Below, in pieces: positions 26,795 to 35,170 of a DNA stretch of 64,000 bases. The notes under the pieces are model-generated. The model made no database searches. It was not told the origin of the DNA and was given only the letters and a program-made list of their open reading frames with translations. Where the stretch lies: NCBI RefSeq assembly GCF_039536325.1, contig NZ_BAAAYO010000006.1:620001-684000 (forward strand), given 5' to 3'. Position 1 is the first letter of the stretch. Each line of letters begins with the position of its first letter. Made by a program: the position numbers and the translations under genes. The DNA is from Paenibacillus_AB hodogayensis. GTDB lineage: Bacteria; Bacillota; Bacilli; Paenibacillales; NBRC-103111.

Positions 26795-27592
26795 TCACGA
26801 CACCTTATGCTCAATCCGCAGCTTGTCCGCCACCATCGCGATGAACTCGGAATTGGTCGGTTTGCTCTTGGAGATATTAATCGTGTACCCGAACAGGTGG
26901 CTGATGCTGTCGATGTTGCCGCGCGTCCAGGCGACTTCGATCGCGTGGCGGATGGCGCGTTCGACGCGAGACGGCGTCGTTTTGTATTTGTCGGCAATGG
27001 CCGGATAGAGCGTTTTCGTGATCGCTCCCAATATTTCGATATTGTTGTACACCATGGTGATCGCTTCGCGCAAATACTGGTACCCTTTGATATGCGCCGG
27101 CACGCCGATTTCGTGAATGATGCTCGTGATGTTGGCATCCAGGTTGCGGCCTTTCGTAATCGGCACCACATTCGGCTTGGACGAGACGTGCGATGTCATC
27201 GGACTGGTGTTCGTAACGAGCTGGCGAATTCGATTGGTCAAAATCTCCATATCGAACGGTTTTAAAATGTAATACGAGGCTCCCAGCTGAACCGCCTTCT
27301 GGGTGATGTTCTCCTGCCCGAAAGCAGTGAGCATAATGATTTTGGGCTGAGGGTTCAAGTTCATTTCCCGGAGCTTTTCCAATACGCCGAGGCCGTCGAG
27401 GTGTGGCATGATGATATCGAGAATGAGCACATCCGGCGCTTTGCTGTTGTGCTCCATATAAGACAACACATCATTGCCGTTGTAGGCAACTCCAGCCACA
27501 ACCATATCGTTTTGTTCGGAAATAAATTCCGAAAGCAGGTTTGTGAATTCTCGGTTGTCATCAGCCAATAACACTTCGATCTTTTGCAACAT
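26795..27592 (-). CDS. spo0A: Spo0A, master response regulator of sporulation
   Basis: 265 residues from the ATG at 27592, preceded by GAGGAGG; the frame is open further but family members start with this MLQKIEVLLADD. The receiver domain has the acidic pair D11/D12, phosphoacceptor D59 (LILDIIMP) and the conserved lysine in YILKPFD. A Glu/Asn-rich hinge is followed by the Spo0A-specific DNA-binding domain (ITSIIHEIGVPAHIKGYQYL, TPSRVERAIRHAIEVAW). Phosphorylated Spo0A binds TGTCGAA boxes and starts sporulation. Several such boxes lie upstream, suggesting autoregulation. It follows spoIVB, as in all bacilli. Confidence 0.97.
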   Translation of the reverse strand: MLQKIEVLLADDNREFTNLLSEFISEQNDMVVAGVAYNGNDVLSYMEHNSKAPDVLILDIIMPHLDGLGVLEKLREMNLNPQPKIIMLTAFGQENITQKAVQLGASYYILKPFDMEILTNRIRQLVTNTSPMTSHVSSKPNVVPITKGRNLDANITSIIHEIGVPAHIKGYQYLREAITMVYNNIEILGAITKTLYPAIADKYKTTPSRVERAIRHAIEVAWTRGNIDSISHLFGYTINISKSKPTNSEFIAMVADKLRIEHKVS

Positions 27593-27645
27593 TAGTTCCT
27601 CCTCATTGGTCGAAAAAGTGATGGGTTTACTACCACTCTTACATA

Positions 27646-27674
27646 TTTTCGACAAGGCGGTTCGTTTTCCTTCT
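27646..27674 (-). promoter_or_regulatory. Candidate sigma-H promoter of spo0A
   Basis: On the minus strand an AAGGAAAA -35-like element is followed after about 12 bases by GTCGAAAAT. This resembles the sigma-H consensus AGGANNW/GNNGAAT. The -10 part overlaps a Spo0A box. The position, about 55 bases before the start codon, fits the sporulation promoter of spo0A. Confidence 0.45.
27648..27654 (-). promoter_or_regulatory. 0A box (TGTCGAA)
   Basis: A perfect Spo0A-binding heptamer read on the minus strand, within the candidate sigma-H promoter of spo0A, about 56 bases before the start codon. Confidence 0.6.
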
Positions 27675-27680
27675 GTCGAA
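27674..27680 (+). promoter_or_regulatory. 0A box (TGTCGAA)
   Basis: A perfect Spo0A-binding heptamer on the plus strand, just upstream of the candidate -35 element, in opposite orientation to the first box. Confidence 0.6.
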
Positions 27681-27748
27681 AAATTTTTTTCTTTTATTTT
27701 TTTCGAAAATGATCTATAATAAATATTTTTCCTTACATTCTCTTACGG

Positions 27749-27755
27749 TTCGACA
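27749..27755 (-). promoter_or_regulatory. 0A box (TGTCGAA)
   Basis: A third perfect heptamer, next to the spoIVB terminator and about 160 bases before the spo0A start. Three exact boxes in 110 bases exceed chance for a 7-mer. Confidence 0.55.
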
Positions 27756-27763
27756 AAAAACGA

Positions 27764-27799
27764 AAAATCTTAAGGCCCGTTAACCGGCCTTAAGATTTT
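27764..27799 (-). terminator. Terminator of spoIVB, overlapping its 3' end
   Basis: A perfect 14-base stem (AAAATCTTAAGGCC and its complement) with an 8-base loop is followed by T-runs on the minus strand. One arm encodes the last codons of spoIVB and the stop codon lies in the loop. It separates spoIVB from spo0A. Confidence 0.85.
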
Positions 27800-29132
27800 G
27801 CTGTGTGTTCGGATTGATGACGACGCCGGCGTCCTGCAGCATCCACTCGATAAAACACCCGTAACCGGAAGTCGGATCGTTGACGAAAACGTGGGTGACC
27901 GCGCCGATCATTTTGCCGTTCTGGATAATCGGGCTGCCGCTCATGCCCTGTACGATGCCTCCGGTCTTGTCCAACAGACGAGGATCGGTAATCTTGATAA
28001 CCATGCCCTTTGTGGCCGGGAACTCCTGCCGGGAGACGTGGACGACCTCGATATCGAACTTCTCGACCTTTTGCCCGGAGACGACGGTGTAAATATGCGC
28101 CGGACCTTCCTTCACTTCTTCCGCGAAAGCGACGGGAATGGCTTCTTTCTCGATGCTGTGCTCCGGTGCGCTGAACATTTTGCCGAAGATGCCGAATGCG
28201 GTATTTTTCTCGATGTTTCCTAATATTTTGCTCTCGTTGATAAAGATGGCCCGTTTTTCCCCAGGCTCGCCGTTCTGGCTCTTGGCGATCGAGGTGACGT
28301 TGGAGTGCACGATCTGACCGTCGCCGACGGAGATCGGCGTTTGCGTGTCCATGTCCGTAATGACATGGCCCAATGCGCCGTATACGCCCTGGTCGGGTGC
28401 ATAAAACGTAAGCGTGCCGACGCCCGCCGCCGAGTCGCGGATGTACAAGCCGAGCCTGTACGATTTTTCGAGAATATCGAAGGCCGGCGTAATGTCCGCG
28501 CGAATCTGCGTGTCGTTGCGGCGGATTTTCAGCGAGAGCGGCTTTTTCTGCTCCCCGGCTTTTTTCACCAGATCCGCCACCTTCGTGACGTCGTTAATGT
28601 ACGTGCCGTCCACTTCCTGAATCAGATCGCCGACTTGAATTTTCGCTTCCTCGCCGGGAGACATTTTCTTGTTCTCGGCTACGGAGACGAGATGATGACC
28701 GACGACCATAATGCCGTCCGACTTGATTTTGACCCCGATCGTCTGCCCGCCGGGAATCACCTTGAGATCGGGCATCACATTCACTTTGACCGTCTTCAAC
28801 GGGATTTTGCCAAACAGCCGCAGCTGTAATTGGGTCTCGCCGCTGCTTGCCGACTCCAGCGAGATCGGCCGGTTCAGATCGACCTGGAACGAATGCTCGG
28901 CGCTGCCGTTCACTTTGACCACATCCGGATTGACCGTCGCCTGCGCGTGAACCGGCATCGACAAGCGGAGCTCTTTCTCTTGCCCGGTAAACAACCTCAA
29001 CTCGTTGGGGAACGACGCGAAGCTTTGAAAAGGAGTGGAAATACTGCCCAAACAAACGAAGAAGACGAGAATAAGACCCATCAATCTTTTTCTTTTGCCG
29101 GAATCCAACTCGAACCACGCTCCTTTACGCAT
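27780..29132 (-). CDS. spoIVB: SpoIVB, intercompartmental signalling serine peptidase
   Basis: About 450 residues from the ATG at 29132. A TTG at 29108 with a better AAAGGAG site is an alternative. An N-terminal membrane/signal segment (LMGLILVFFVCLGSI) precedes a PDZ domain (about 165-250: MSPGEEAKIQVGDLIQEVDG) and the S55 peptidase domain. The catalytic serine lies in GMSGSPI near residue 398 and a His in LGHVITDMD. Made in the forespore, SpoIVB cleaves SpoIVFA to trigger pro-sigma-K processing. The usual length is about 425, so this one has a slightly longer N-terminus. It is located between recN and spo0A as in Bacillus. Confidence 0.95.
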   Translation of the reverse strand: MRKGAWFELDSGKRKRLMGLILVFFVCLGSISTPFQSFASFPNELRLFTGQEKELRLSMPVHAQATVNPDVVKVNGSAEHSFQVDLNRPISLESASSGETQLQLRLFGKIPLKTVKVNVMPDLKVIPGGQTIGVKIKSDGIMVVGHHLVSVAENKKMSPGEEAKIQVGDLIQEVDGTYINDVTKVADLVKKAGEQKKPLSLKIRRNDTQIRADITPAFDILEKSYRLGLYIRDSAAGVGTLTFYAPDQGVYGALGHVITDMDTQTPISVGDGQIVHSNVTSIAKSQNGEPGEKRAIFINESKILGNIEKNTAFGIFGKMFSAPEHSIEKEAIPVAFAEEVKEGPAHIYTVVSGQKVEKFDIEVVHVSRQEFPATKGMVIKITDPRLLDKTGGIVQGMSGSPIIQNGKMIGAVTHVFVNDPTSGYGCFIEWMLQDAGVVINPNTQQNLKAG

Positions 29133-29223
29133 GCTGCCTGACTGGGCGTTTTCCGCCGTTTGCGTACCTATAAGGTAACCGCGCCCCAACGGTTTTATAA
29201 CTGAAAATGATGCCCTCCCGTTC

Positions 29224-29246
29224 CTGCAAATTCGCTGAATTTGCAG
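29224..29246. promoter_or_regulatory. Perfect palindrome upstream of spoIVB
   Basis: CTGCAAATTC and its complement are separated by 3 bases, about 95-115 bases before the spoIVB start and 66 bases past the recN stop. No T-run follows on the minus strand, so it may be an operator or a weak terminator of recN. Confidence 0.45.
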
Positions 29247-29312
29247 TTATTCCGTGATTATGGGCGGTATAACCCAATTAACGGGGATATTTCAGGGGTT
29301 AATCCCCATTTT

Positions 29313-31037
29313 TCACGAACTGGCGCCGATTTTCTGCACCCGAGCCAGCTCGATCATCTCGCGCGCATGGCTAAGCGTCGTTTCCGTCACTTCTACCCCG
29401 CCCAGCATGCGCGCCAGCTCCAGAATACGGACCGAATCCCGCACGTCCTCGACCGACGTGTACGTCCGCTCGCCTTGAACCGATTTATGGATCAAATAAT
29501 GCGAATCCGCCATACACGCCACCTGCGGCAGATGTGTAATGGAGAATACTTGGCAATGCTTGGACAGATCGGACATTTTCTCGGCGATGGCCTGAGCCGC
29601 CCGTCCGCTGACGCCGGTATCGACCTCGTCGAAGACGAGCACGGGTATTTGGTCGACCCGCGCGAAAATCGATTTCATCGCCAGCATGATCCGAGACATC
29701 TCCCCGCCGGAAGCGATCTTCGCCAGCGGGCGGAGCGGCTCCCCCGGATTCGCCGAGATCATGAACTCCGCTTCGTCCAGACCGCTGCGCGAGATAACGG
29801 GCGGTTCGCCGATCGAAGAATGGCCGTTGCGGGCGAAATGAACGTCGAAGCGGGTCCGTTCCATATGAAGCGCCTTCAGCTCGCCTTCGATGCCCGATGC
29901 CAGACGTTTGGCCGCTTCCTGACGGAGCTCGGACAGTTTCGTCCCGATGACCAGAAGCTTTTCTTTTTCCCGCTCCAGCGCCTGCTCGAGCTTCCGCATC
30001 GTCTCATCCTTGTTCTCGATCAGTTCCAGCTCGTTCTGAATTTTTTGCCCATAGGCGATCATTTCCCCGATATTGTCCCCGTACTTGCGCCGAAGCGTCG
30101 AAAGAAGCGTGAGCCGGTCTTCGATCTCCTCCAACCGCTCCGGATTGAATTCGATGTTATCGCGGTAATCGCGCAGCTGAAACGCCGCGTCCTCCAACTG
30201 GTAATACGCCGACTGCATCTGCTCGAGAAGCGGACCAAGCACTGCCGCGTGCGCCCCCGCCACATCGGTGATGCGCGCGACCGCCTTGGCGATGGTGGAC
30301 AAGCCTTTGGTTCCGTATAAAGCGTCGTATGAGTCCGCCACGTTCTGATACAGCTTTTCTGCATTAGCTAGTTTGCGCTTTTCTTCCAATAACGATTCAT
30401 CTTCGCCGATTTTTAACTCCGCCGCCCCGATTTCCTCGATCTGGAACCGGTACAGGTCGGCCATCTGCAGCGCTTGCTTGCTCGTTTCCTGCAAATGCCG
30501 CAATTCCTTCTTCAACTGGGCATAGCGGTCGTAGCACTGCTCGAATTCGGAGCGAACGGGGACGATCCGGTCGGACTCGAACAGATCGAGCCATTCCAAG
30601 TGCGCTTCCGCCTTCATCAGCGACTGGTGCTCGTGCTGGCCGTGAATATTGACGAGACAATCGCCGACCTCGCGCAGCATCGTCAGATTGACAAGCTGTC
30701 CGTTTATCCGGCTCGTGCTTTTGCCGTGAGCGGACACTTCGCGCCTGACGATCAGACGTTCGGGGTCCTCGTGTCCCGTATCGATGCCGATCTTTGCCAA
30801 CACGACAAACACCGGATGACCGGCGGCGATATCGAATTGCGCTTCAATCTCGGCTTTGTCGCAGCCGTAGCGCACCAGCTCCGCAGAGCCCCTGCCTCCG
30901 GCGATCAGACCGAGGGCATCAATGATAATCGACTTGCCGGCCCCGGTCTCCCCGGTCAATACCGAAAAACCGTTTCGGAACGAAACGGTTACTTGTTCGA
31001 TCACAGCCAAATTGCGAATCGTCAATTCCGTAATCAT
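29313..31037 (-). CDS. recN: RecN, SMC-like DNA repair ATPase
   Basis: 574 residues from the ATG at 31037 with GGGAGGAA upstream. Walker A GETGAGKSIIIDAL lies near residue 30, a long coiled-coil runs from about 150 to 375, and the signature IASGGEMSRIMLAMK and Walker B VLVFDEVDTGVSG lie near 430-480. RecN gathers at double-strand breaks and tethers ends for recombination. It lies 26 bases after argR on the same strand, as in Bacillus. Length is typical. Confidence 0.95.
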   Translation of the reverse strand: MITELTIRNLAVIEQVTVSFRNGFSVLTGETGAGKSIIIDALGLIAGGRGSAELVRYGCDKAEIEAQFDIAAGHPVFVVLAKIGIDTGHEDPERLIVRREVSAHGKSTSRINGQLVNLTMLREVGDCLVNIHGQHEHQSLMKAEAHLEWLDLFESDRIVPVRSEFEQCYDRYAQLKKELRHLQETSKQALQMADLYRFQIEEIGAAELKIGEDESLLEEKRKLANAEKLYQNVADSYDALYGTKGLSTIAKAVARITDVAGAHAAVLGPLLEQMQSAYYQLEDAAFQLRDYRDNIEFNPERLEEIEDRLTLLSTLRRKYGDNIGEMIAYGQKIQNELELIENKDETMRKLEQALEREKEKLLVIGTKLSELRQEAAKRLASGIEGELKALHMERTRFDVHFARNGHSSIGEPPVISRSGLDEAEFMISANPGEPLRPLAKIASGGEMSRIMLAMKSIFARVDQIPVLVFDEVDTGVSGRAAQAIAEKMSDLSKHCQVFSITHLPQVACMADSHYLIHKSVQGERTYTSVEDVRDSVRILELARMLGGVEVTETTLSHAREMIELARVQKIGASS

Positions 31038-31063
31038 CTGAATTCCTCCCGCCGCCGGCAACG

Positions 31064-31513
31064 TTATCCGAGCATGTCCAAAAACTGCTTGACCACGTCC
31101 GCGCTATGTTTCTTGGTCCGGCAAATGATCAGGATCGTATCATCGCCGCATATGGTTCCCATGATTTCACTCCATTCCAAACTGTCGATCAGTGAGCCGA
31201 GCGTATTGGCGGTGCCTGGCATACATTTCATGACGACCAGATTGTCCGTGAAATCGATATGCACAAAATGATCCGCGAGCGCCCGCTTTAGCCGCGGAAC
31301 CGGATTCATTTTCTGGTCGGCCGGCATCGAATATTTATACCGTCCATCCTCGAGCGGAACTTTTATCAAGTGCATTTCTTTAATATCGCGGGAAATCGTC
31401 GCTTGTGTAACGTGAAACCCGGCTATGCGCATCTCTTCGACAAGCACGTCCTGAGTTTCGATTGCTTTGGATGTAATAATTTCCCTGATTTTAAAATGTC
31501 GCTGGGCTTTCAT
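31064..31513 (-). CDS. argR: Arginine repressor ArgR/AhrC
   Basis: 149 residues from the ATG at 31513 (GGGGAGG upstream). The N-terminal winged helix-turn-helix has VTQATISRDIKEMHL and the C-terminal oligomerisation/arginine-binding domain has GTANTLGSLIDSLEW and GTICGDDTILIICR. The hexamer represses arginine synthesis and activates catabolism. The position between recN and the tlyA group matches Bacillus ahrC. The upstream extension of the frame is not conserved in the family. Confidence 0.94.
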   Translation of the reverse strand: MKAQRHFKIREIITSKAIETQDVLVEEMRIAGFHVTQATISRDIKEMHLIKVPLEDGRYKYSMPADQKMNPVPRLKRALADHFVHIDFTDNLVVMKCMPGTANTLGSLIDSLEWSEIMGTICGDDTILIICRTKKHSADVVKQFLDMLG

Positions 31514-31529
31514 GCACAGCCTCCCCTTT

Positions 31530-31985
31530 TTAGTCCCTTTCGATCTCGAACGTAATTTGACGAATGGAGCGCAGCGTCGTATCGACATACAGCACCCCGG
31601 CTGCATCGGGGTAAAGCAAGCTGTAGACGAGCAGTCTTTCGCGAATGGCGCTGGCCGTCATCTCAAGCGGCTGCCGGTCGCGGGCCAGCTTGACGATGTA
31701 CAACTCGTCCTCCTTCAGCACGAAGGCGTCGATGAATAGGCGTGTTTCCAGCTCCTGGCCGTCCAGCAACACGGTCACCGGCAGCTTCGTCTTCCCGGCG
31801 GCCACCTCGTAGCCTTCCGCGTTGAGCAGCCGGACCGCCTCGTCGGACGGAACGAATATTTCCTCCTGCTGCGGTATGGCCAGCATCGGTCGCGGCTTGT
31901 CGTACCAGTGACGGCCGCGGGCGTAAAACCAGATCAGGCCGGCCGCGATCAGCAGCACTATGACGAACGTGTCCCCGGTTCGCAT
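31530..31985 (-). CDS. Membrane-anchored protein of unknown function between tlyA and argR
   Basis: 151 residues from the ATG at 31985 with GGGGGG upstream. One N-terminal membrane span (TFVIVLLIAAGLIWFYA) is followed by a soluble domain of about 120 residues with repeated beta-strand patterns (LPVTVLLDGQELETRLFID, LYIVKLARDRQ). No family was recognised. It is 16 bases before argR, so it is co-transcribed. It lies downstream of the tlyA terminator and may have its own promoter. Confidence 0.65.
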   Translation of the reverse strand: MRTGDTFVIVLLIAAGLIWFYARGRHWYDKPRPMLAIPQQEEIFVPSDEAVRLLNAEGYEVAAGKTKLPVTVLLDGQELETRLFIDAFVLKEDELYIVKLARDRQPLEMTASAIRERLLVYSLLYPDAAGVLYVDTTLRSIRQITFEIERD

Positions 31986-32044
31986 CGCCAATCCCCCCTG
32001 CATGAAACATTCTAGAGGATGGCGGAAAATCCTTTCGAAAAGCC

Positions 32045-32070
32045 AAAAAACTCATCGGTTCCGATGAGTT
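32045..32070 (-). terminator. Terminator after tlyA
   Basis: AACTCATCGG and its exact complement form a 10-base stem, followed by six T on the minus strand. It ends the dxs-tlyA transcript 14 bases past the tlyA stop. Confidence 0.8.
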
Positions 32071-32083
32071 CAAGCCCAAATCG

Positions 32084-32923
32084 TTAAAACGCTTGCGCAG
32101 CGGCCGCCACGGTTTCGCCAATCCGCTCTGTCCAGCCGGCCGGTATCGCGTCGCCGTGCGCCTCTTCCCCGCCGCCGGTTCCGTTCAGCGAGAGCAGCGC
32201 CAAAAACTCGATATTGCCTTCTCCACCTGTAATGGGTGAGTAGGTCAAGCCTTGCAGCTCGTAGCCGTTCCGGACGGCTTGAGTCAGTACGGCTTCCAAC
32301 ACCTCGCGGTGCACGCCGGGATCGCGCACGACGCCGGACTTGCCGACTTTCTCCCGTCCTGCTTCGAACTGCGGCTTAATCAAGGCGGCAACCTGCGCTC
32401 CCGGAGCAAGCAAAGCCCGGAGCGGCGGCAAAATCAGCTTCAACGAAATAAACGATACGTCGATGGAGGCAAACGTCGGCGCCGGTCCCGGCAAATCGCC
32501 GGGCTGCATGTAACGGAAATTCGTCCGTTCCATCACGCATACGCGCGGGTCGTTGCGCAAGCTCCAGTCGAGCTGGTTATAGCCGACATCCACCGCATAG
32601 ACGTACGCAGCCCCGTTTTGCAGGGCGCAATCGGTAAAACCTCCGGTCGAAGCGCCGATATCGATCATGACCGCGCCCTCAAGCTTTAGATCGAATTCGC
32701 GTATCGCCTTCTCCAGCTTGAGCCCTCCGCGGCTCACATAGGGATGGATCGCCCCTTTGACCGTAATCGACGCTTCGCGCGGCACTTTGGTGCCCGCTTT
32801 GTCGATCCGTTCCCCGTCGACGATGACGAGGCCCGCCATAATGGCGGCTTTCGCTTTTTCCCTGCTATCGTAATACGCTTGTTCCACCAGCAGCAGATCA
32901 AGCCGTTCTTTATTGGAAGACAT
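32084..32923 (-). CDS. tlyA: TlyA-family rRNA 2'-O-methyltransferase/hemolysin-like (YqxC)
   Basis: 279 residues. An N-terminal S4 RNA-binding domain (RLDLLLVEQAYYDSREKAKAAIMAGLV) is followed by a Rossmann-fold SAM methyltransferase with VMIDIGASTGGFTDC near 87 and the catalytic-type SIDVSFISLKLILPPL segment. TlyA proteins methylate ribose in 16S and 23S rRNA. In bacilli the gene stands between dxs and argR, as here. It is followed by a terminator. Confidence 0.9.
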   Translation of the reverse strand: MSSNKERLDLLLVEQAYYDSREKAKAAIMAGLVIVDGERIDKAGTKVPREASITVKGAIHPYVSRGGLKLEKAIREFDLKLEGAVMIDIGASTGGFTDCALQNGAAYVYAVDVGYNQLDWSLRNDPRVCVMERTNFRYMQPGDLPGPAPTFASIDVSFISLKLILPPLRALLAPGAQVAALIKPQFEAGREKVGKSGVVRDPGVHREVLEAVLTQAVRNGYELQGLTYSPITGGEGNIEFLALLSLNGTGGGEEAHGDAIPAGWTERIGETVAAAAQAF

Positions 32924-32943
32924 CGTTTGCCGCTCCTGCCCGT

Positions 32944-34833
32944 TTACGCGCGCTGCCGTCTGCGCGGCAGCATCGCCTTCATTTCCGTGACGATCCGTTC
33001 CGGCGTCAAACCGACTTCCTGACGCTGTTCTTTCGGACTGCCGTGCTCGACAAAATAGTCGGGTATGCCGATCGGTTTAATCTTCATACCGTAAATATCG
33101 CGTTCGGCATAAAATTCCAATACGGCGCTGCCGAAGCCGCCGCGTACGGCCCCTTCTTCCAGCGTCAGCAGATGGTAGCCTTCCTCGTACAGCCGAACGA
33201 GCATGTTCTCGTCAAGCGGCTTCAGGAAGCGCGCGTTGACGATAAGCGGCTGTATGCCTTCCGGCTTGAGCAGCTCCGCCGCTTGCGCAGCCAGCTCCAG
33301 CATCGGCGCTCCTGCCGCCAGGATGGCGAATTTTTCGCCGTCGCGGACCTTCTCCCACGTTCCGATCGGGATCGGCTGCGGATTCTCCTCCATCTTGACG
33401 CCCACGCCGTTCAGGCGCGGATAACGGACGGCTATCGGGCCGTCGTTGTATTCGATTGCGGTCTTCATCATGTGACGCAGCTCATTCTCGTCTTTGGGCA
33501 TCATCAGCACCATATTCGGAATGCTGCGCATGAAGGCGATATCGTAGACGCCCTGATGCGTTTCACCATCCGCCCCGACGAAGCCGGCCCGGTCGATGGC
33601 GAAAACGACATTCGTGTTTTGCCGGCATATGTCGTGGATGATCTGGTCGTAGGCCCGCTGCATGAACGTCGAGTACACAGCGAAAACCGGCTTCATGCCT
33701 TCCAGCGCCAAGGCGGCGCACAGCGTCGCGGCGTGCTGCTCGGCTATGCCTACGTCGATCATCCGATCGGGAAACCTGTCGGCGAACTTGAGCAGCCCGG
33801 AGCCGCTCGACATCGCCGGCGTAACCGCCACGATCCGCTCGTCCCGCTCGGCCAGCTCGATCAGCGAATTGGCGAACACTTCCGTATACATCGGATGGCC
33901 GACCGCCTTGACGAATTGGCCCGATTCGATCTTGTAAGGTCCGCCGCCGTGCCATGATTGCGAATCGGCCTCGGCCGGCGAAAAACCTTTGCCCTTCACC
34001 GTAACGACGTGAATGAGGACGGGACCGTTAATGTTCTCCGCCTGCTTGAACGTATCCAGCAATTGCGTCAGGTTGTGGCCGTCGACCGGCCCCAAATATT
34101 TGAAGCCCAAATCCTCGAACCAGACGCCGGAGACGACCAAATATTTCAGGCTGTCCTTCATCCGTTCCGCCGTCTTGGCGAGCGTGCCGCCGATGGCCGG
34201 AATTTTTTTGAGGAAATGCTCGAATTCTTCCTTGACCTTGTTGTAATGCTTATCGGTGCGAATGCGGGACAAATAGTTGTGCAAAGCGCCTACGTTCGGC
34301 GCAATCGACATCTCGTTGTCGTTCAGCACGACAGTCAAGTTTTTGCGCTCGTGGCCGATATGGTTCATCGCTTCCAGCGCCATGCCGCCGGTCAGCGCGC
34401 CGTCGCCGATGATGGCGACGATCTTGTTGTCCTCGCCCTTCAGGTCGCGGGCCACGGCCATGCCCATGGCGGCCGACAGCGACGTGCTGCTGTGGCCGGC
34501 CTCCCAGACGTCATGCTCGCTTTCCGACATTTTGACGAAGCCGCACATCCCTTTGTACTTGCGCAGCGTGTCGAAGCGGTTTTTGCGCCCTGTCAATATT
34601 TTATGAACGTACGATTGGTGACCGACGTCGAATATGAACTTGTCTTTCGGGCTGTCGAACCAATAATGGAGCGCGAGCGTAAGCTCGACGACACCGAGAT
34701 TCGGGGCCAGATGGCCGCCTGTTTTGGACAGCTTTTCAATCAGAAAGCCGCGTATTTCCTCTGCCAGCGTCTCCAGCTCGGGAACGCTCAGCGTTTTGAG
34801 ATCGGCCGGACTGTCGATTCGATTTAGAAGCAC
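32944..34833 (-). CDS. dxs: 1-deoxy-D-xylulose-5-phosphate synthase
   Basis: 629 residues from a GTG at 34833 with GTGAGGG eight bases upstream; an ATG 9 codons earlier is less likely. Thiamine diphosphate motif GDGALTGGMALEAMNH lies near 148-165, with the transketolase-like GIAEQHAATLCAALA and DRAGFVGADGETHQG in the second half. It condenses pyruvate and glyceraldehyde-3-phosphate in the first step of the MEP isoprenoid pathway. IspA, the prenyltransferase of the same pathway, is encoded just upstream. A sigma-A-like promoter lies in the 337-base gap. Confidence 0.95.
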   Translation of the reverse strand: MLLNRIDSPADLKTLSVPELETLAEEIRGFLIEKLSKTGGHLAPNLGVVELTLALHYWFDSPKDKFIFDVGHQSYVHKILTGRKNRFDTLRKYKGMCGFVKMSESEHDVWEAGHSSTSLSAAMGMAVARDLKGEDNKIVAIIGDGALTGGMALEAMNHIGHERKNLTVVLNDNEMSIAPNVGALHNYLSRIRTDKHYNKVKEEFEHFLKKIPAIGGTLAKTAERMKDSLKYLVVSGVWFEDLGFKYLGPVDGHNLTQLLDTFKQAENINGPVLIHVVTVKGKGFSPAEADSQSWHGGGPYKIESGQFVKAVGHPMYTEVFANSLIELAERDERIVAVTPAMSSGSGLLKFADRFPDRMIDVGIAEQHAATLCAALALEGMKPVFAVYSTFMQRAYDQIIHDICRQNTNVVFAIDRAGFVGADGETHQGVYDIAFMRSIPNMVLMMPKDENELRHMMKTAIEYNDGPIAVRYPRLNGVGVKMEENPQPIPIGTWEKVRDGEKFAILAAGAPMLELAAQAAELLKPEGIQPLIVNARFLKPLDENMLVRLYEEGYHLLTLEEGAVRGGFGSAVLEFYAERDIYGMKIKPIGIPDYFVEHGSPKEQRQEVGLTPERIVTEMKAMLPRRRQRA

Positions 34834-35170
34834 GGTTGTGCCCTCACTTTCCGTCCCCATATTGCTTCGCGTTAACGCATCGGGAGCTATCGCTCCGAGT
34901 TGGCCGGTTCAAGGCCGGCCGCCTGCCGTACGGAAGGAATTATGGAATTTGCGCCATTGTATACTAGTATTGCCCCTTTGCCGGATATCACGTGCGACAA
35001 TATGTAGGCAAGACCATGCGTTTGATCGTTACATACTACGACACATTATAACATATCCGCGAATTGACGCTCAATGATAGTCTACTCACGCCTGGACCAC
35101 GGCTCGGTGACGCCGGCTTGTCCGGACACGCCAAAAAGCGGCGGCAACGCCTGTGAGCGCTGCGCCGGCA
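34834..35170. other. Intergenic region between ispA and dxs
   Basis: About 337 bases without a gene. It contains the dxs promoter candidate near 35060 and a G+C-rich GGCCGG/CCGGCC hairpin near 34903-34920. No convincing terminator for ispA is seen, so part of dxs expression could come from read-through. Confidence 0.5.
35045..35074 (-). promoter_or_regulatory. Sigma-A-type promoter upstream of dxs
   Basis: On the minus strand TTGAGC and TATAAT are separated by 18 bases, a near-consensus vegetative promoter. It lies about 210 bases before the dxs start. Confidence 0.55.
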
